Of a DNA stretch of 64,000 nucleotides, positions 61,094 through 64,000 are shown one piece after another. The stretch is taken from assembly GCF_023015805.1 (NCBI RefSeq), contig NZ_JALKBA010000003.1:124001-188000 (forward strand), given 5' to 3'. The translations under genes and the position numbers were made by a program. The notes under the pieces are model-generated. The model saw only the letters and a program-made list of their open reading frames with translations. It was not told the origin of the DNA and did not search any database. The first letter of the stretch is position 1, and every line of letters starts with the position of its first letter. The DNA is from Cellulophaga sp. F20128 (lineage in GTDB: Bacteria > Bacteroidota > Bacteroidia > Flavobacteriales > Flavobacteriaceae).

Positions 61094-64000
61094 ATGAAAA
61101 AAAAATTAACGGATGGGAAATCTAGCAATAGGTTTTCGCTCTCTAAAATGTTCTTGATTATGAAATTAATGATCATTATCGTCTGTCTGTCATCATTTGG
61201 GGTAATTATACCTTCAAATTCGTATGCCCAAAGCAAAAAGATTACAATGAATGTAAACAATACCTCTATAAAAGAAGTATTGTTGAAAATTGAAAACGAA
61301 AGTAAGTTCTTCTTTCTGTATAACAACAACTTAGTTGATGTGGAAAAGAAAGTAAGTCTGAATTTTAAGAAGAGAAAAATAGCACACATACTTGATGCTC
61401 TTTTTAAAAATGAAAACATAGCTGTTTCCTTAAAAGACAAACAGATTGTACTTTCTCCTAAACTTTCAAGTGCTGCTCCTTCAACTACTATTCAAAATAT
61501 GGTAGAAGGTATTGTGCAAGATGAGTTTGGAGTACCCCTTTTAGGGGTAACCGTAATGGTAAAAGGTACTACCAATGGGGTAACAACAGATTTCGATGGT
61601 AAATATGCAATTGCAGCAAAAACTGGAGACACTTTGGTATTTTCTTACCTAGGGATGAAATCTCAAGAAATCACAGTTGGGAGTCAAGCAAAAGTGAATA
61701 TTAGCCTTGAAAGCGATGCCATTGGCTTGGATGAGTTTGTTGCTATTGGGTATGGTGTATCCAAAAAGAGCGATTTAACAGGGGCAGTTGCTAGTTTTAA
61801 TGTTGATGATATAGAAGAAATACCCAATGTATCAGTAATACAAGCATTGCAAGGAACTGTAGCAGGATTAAATGTTGGTGCGGTAGATGCTGCGGGAGAA
61901 AATCCTTCAATTACGGTTAGAGGGCAAACTTCATTGTCTAGTGGCGCTGCAGCAAATGCACCATTAATTGTAGTTGATGGTATTATTTATCGTGGTAGTT
62001 TGGTTGATTTGAACAAGGCAGATATTGAGTCTATTGATGTGTTAAAAGATGCTAGTTCGGCTGCTATATACGGATCTCAGGCTGCTAATGGTGTAATTTT
62101 AATTACTTCTAAAAAAGGAAAGACTATTGGTAAACCAGTAATTAGTTATTCTGCAAGTTACACGGTCCAAACTCCTACAGGTAATGCATTGGAACCTATG
62201 GAGTCTGCGGAGTTAAAAGAGTTTTTGGCGGATGCGTATCCCGGTGAGGATGTGCAATCATTATTGAATACACAGGAAATGAAGGATGGTTATGCCAGTG
62301 GATTTAATAACGGTTTGTGGGACATTATAACAGGAGATGGTTATATAAATACTCATAATTTAAGTGTTAGAGGAAGGTCAGAAGATTTTGGCTATTTCTT
62401 TTCTGGAGGTTTTACGGATGTTGAAGGTTTTGTTATTAATGATAATTATAAAAAGGTTAATTACCGGATGAACTTGGATGCTAAAATTAACAATTGGTTA
62501 GATGTTGGTACAGAAGCTTTTGTTACCACAAGTGATTATTCTGGTGTTACTCCAAGATCAGACTTATCTTCTTTAGTGCACCCATGGACACCTATATATG
62601 AGGCGGATGGAACAACACCAAGACAAGTGCTTCAAAATACATGGTTAAATCCACTTTTGGATTTGGAAACATTAGATAGCGATAAAAGATTGAATTTGTT
62701 TGCCAATATTCATGCAGATGTTAAACTGCCTATAGATGGTTTAAATTACCGTGTTAATTTTTCTCAAAATTACAGAACAACTAATCGTGATAATTTTGAT
62801 CCTAATGCAGCTAATGAATTAGGTTATGCGTATAAGAATTCTTCCATTAATTACAATTGGACCCTGGATAATATTCTAACGTATACTAAAACCATTAATA
62901 ATAAGCATAATATTAATGCAACCTTAGTATACGGTGTTGAAGAGATTATAACCTCTTTTACCAATGCAAATGCTACAAATTTCACCAACGATTTATTAGG
63001 ATACAATAGATTACAAGCTGGTGATGCTGCGCTTAATGGTGTTAGTTCTGGTAAGGAGAAAGAGACCAGTTTATATACTATGGGACGATTGCAGTATAGT
63101 TTTGATAACAAATACTTGCTTACTGGTACAGTAAGGCGCGATGGGTTTTCTGGTTTTGGATCTGAAGAAAAAATCGGAGTTTTTCCTTCTGTTGCTGCTG
63201 GTTGGGTTGTAAGTGAAGAGAATTTTATGACCGGTGTTGATACCTGGTTAAATTATTTGAAATTCAGAGGTTCTTATGGTACTACAGGAAGAAGAGCCGT
63301 AGGTAGGTATGATACTCAAGCCGTAGTAGCTGCAGGTGATAGTTATGTTTTCGGAGATGGCGGAGCAACCGTTATCGGTCAAGATATTTCAAGCTTAGCC
63401 AATAATAGTTTGGGTTGGGAAACAACAACAGGACTTAATGTGGGTATGGACTTTGCTTTTTTAAACTCTAGGTTAAGGGGTAACGTTGAGTATTATGATA
63501 ATGAATCAAAAGATATACTTTATGCAATTCAAATACCTTATGCTACCGGTTTTACAAGTATCAACACAAACATCGGAAAATTTGCCAACCATGGACTTGA
63601 ATTTACGGTAACAGGGCAAGTAATCAAGAGTCAAGATTTTCAATGGGAATCATCTATTAATTTTTCAAGAAATAGAAATGAAATTGTTTCCATTTTAGGA
63701 GCAGATGAGGATGGTGATGGTATAGAAGATGATTTGGTTAATAATAGATTGTTTATTGGTGAGCCAACGGGCGTAATCTATGATTATGAAATTCTTGGCA
63801 TTTGGCAACAAACAGATGCCGATGCAGGTATTATTCCCGATAGATTTAATGTGGGCGAATATAGAATTGCAGATTTAGACGAAAGTGGTGACTTTTCTGC
63901 AATCAGTGATAAAAAAATATTAGGCTATACAGATCCTGGTTTCCGTATGGGAATTGCCAATACCTTTAAGTATAAACAGTTAAGTTTATACACTTTTATC
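61094..64000 (+). CDS. SusC-like TonB-dependent receptor with STN signalling domain, 3' end outside the window
   Basis: Open from ATG 61094 through the window edge with no stop (969 codons present). The signal peptide ends near SYAQ (about residue 46). Residues about 50-105 are an STN domain (ITMNVNNTSIKEVLLKIEN, DALFKNENIAVSL), followed by a carboxypeptidase D regulatory-like domain (about 120-195, VEGIVQDEFGVPLLGVTV), a TonB-box region LDEFVAIGYGV, a plug domain with LIVVDGIIYRG and AIYGSQAANGVILITSKKG, and most of the barrel. The STN domain interacts with FecR, so with the two preceding genes it forms a trans-envelope signalling set that starts another PUL. Ligand unknown. Confidence 0.95.
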   Translation, partial: MKKKLTDGKSSNRFSLSKMFLIMKLMIIIVCLSSFGVIIPSNSYAQSKKITMNVNNTSIKEVLLKIENESKFFFLYNNNLVDVEKKVSLNFKKRKIAHILDALFKNENIAVSLKDKQIVLSPKLSSAAPSTTIQNMVEGIVQDEFGVPLLGVTVMVKGTTNGVTTDFDGKYAIAAKTGDTLVFSYLGMKSQEITVGSQAKVNISLESDAIGLDEFVAIGYGVSKKSDLTGAVASFNVDDIEEIPNVSVIQALQGTVAGLNVGAVDAAGENPSITVRGQTSLSSGAAANAPLIVVDGIIYRGSLVDLNKADIESIDVLKDASSAAIYGSQAANGVILITSKKGKTIGKPVISYSASYTVQTPTGNALEPMESAELKEFLADAYPGEDVQSLLNTQEMKDGYASGFNNGLWDIITGDGYINTHNLSVRGRSEDFGYFFSGGFTDVEGFVINDNYKKVNYRMNLDAKINNWLDVGTEAFVTTSDYSGVTPRSDLSSLVHPWTPIYEADGTTPRQVLQNTWLNPLLDLETLDSDKRLNLFANIHADVKLPIDGLNYRVNFSQNYRTTNRDNFDPNAANELGYAYKNSSINYNWTLDNILTYTKTINNKHNINATLVYGVEEIITSFTNANATNFTNDLLGYNRLQAGDAALNGVSSGKEKETSLYTMGRLQYSFDNKYLLTGTVRRDGFSGFGSEEKIGVFPSVAAGWVVSEENFMTGVDTWLNYLKFRGSYGTTGRRAVGRYDTQAVVAAGDSYVFGDGGATVIGQDISSLANNSLGWETTTGLNVGMDFAFLNSRLRGNVEYYDNESKDILYAIQIPYATGFTSINTNIGKFANHGLEFTVTGQVIKSQDFQWESSINFSRNRNEIVSILGADEDGDGIEDDLVNNRLFIGEPTGVIYDYEILGIWQQTDADAGIIPDRFNVGEYRIADLDESGDFSAISDKKILGYTDPGFRMGIANTFKYKQLSLYTFI

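Noticed and set aside
60961-61440. 159-codon minus-strand frame with hydrophobic stretches
   Set aside because: It is antisense to the signal peptide and STN domain of the SusC gene at 61094, which has clear family features.
1-64000. CRISPR arrays, tRNA or rRNA genes, insertion sequences, prophage
   Set aside because: No regularly spaced repeats, no recognisable tRNA or rRNA sequence, and no transposase, integrase or phage-like proteins were found on reading both strands.

Overview
The window is AT-rich DNA from a marine-type member of Bacteroidota, most likely a Flavobacteriaceae species. The evidence is three sets of SusC/SusD-type outer-membrane glycan uptake genes, many Bacteroidota-style lipoprotein signals, seven S1-type formylglycine sulfatases, a GbsR-type regulator of an RND pump, and an ECF sigma/FecR pair. 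No rRNA, tRNA, CRISPR array, insertion sequence or transposase was seen.

Layout. (1) 1-4593: the tail of one polysaccharide utilisation locus (PUL), with the end of a SusC, a SusD-like lipoprotein and a GH92 alpha-mannosidase. Strong terminators follow the SusD gene and the GH92 gene. (2) 4650-10883, minus strand: a tripartite RND efflux operon (regulator, membrane fusion protein, pump, outer-membrane factor) with a 10-bp-arm palindrome just upstream. (3) 11062-19464: a GntR/LacI-type regulator divergent from an L-rhamnose catabolic operon (aldolase/dehydrogenase, isomerase, kinase, an NCS1-type permease and a TIM-barrel isomerase/epimerase). (4) 19902-34158, plus strand: a ROK repressor, three sulfatases, a secreted M64 metallopeptidase with carbohydrate-binding-like modules, a SASA esterase, a DUF1080 lipoprotein and a beta-propeller protein ending in an azurin-like copper domain. 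(5) 34640-56886, minus strand: a run of about 22 kb transcribed toward its SusC/SusD pair. It holds two sulfatases, a triple-hydrolase fusion, an esterase/GH27 fusion, a GH78 alpha-L-rhamnosidase, a clan-D-like putative glycosidase, a SASA esterase, a third sulfatase, a decayed sulfatase, then SusC and SusD. (6) 57247-64000, plus strand: another sulfatase, then an ECF sigma factor, a FecR anti-sigma factor and an STN-domain SusC that runs off the window and opens a further PUL.

How the genes work together (inference). Regions 3 to 5 look like one system for a sulfated, O-acylated glycan rich in L-rhamnose with some alpha-galactose. Surface and periplasmic sulfatases and esterases would strip substituents, GH78, GH27 and the clan-D-like enzyme would release sugars, SusC/SusD would import oligomers, and the cytoplasmic operon would convert L-rhamnose to DHAP and lactate or lactaldehyde. 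A near-identical 21-bp element lies upstream of both the rhamnose operon and the SusC gene, which supports co-regulation. No polysaccharide lyase is present, so a complete ulvan PUL is not supported. The substrate is not proven by sequence alone.
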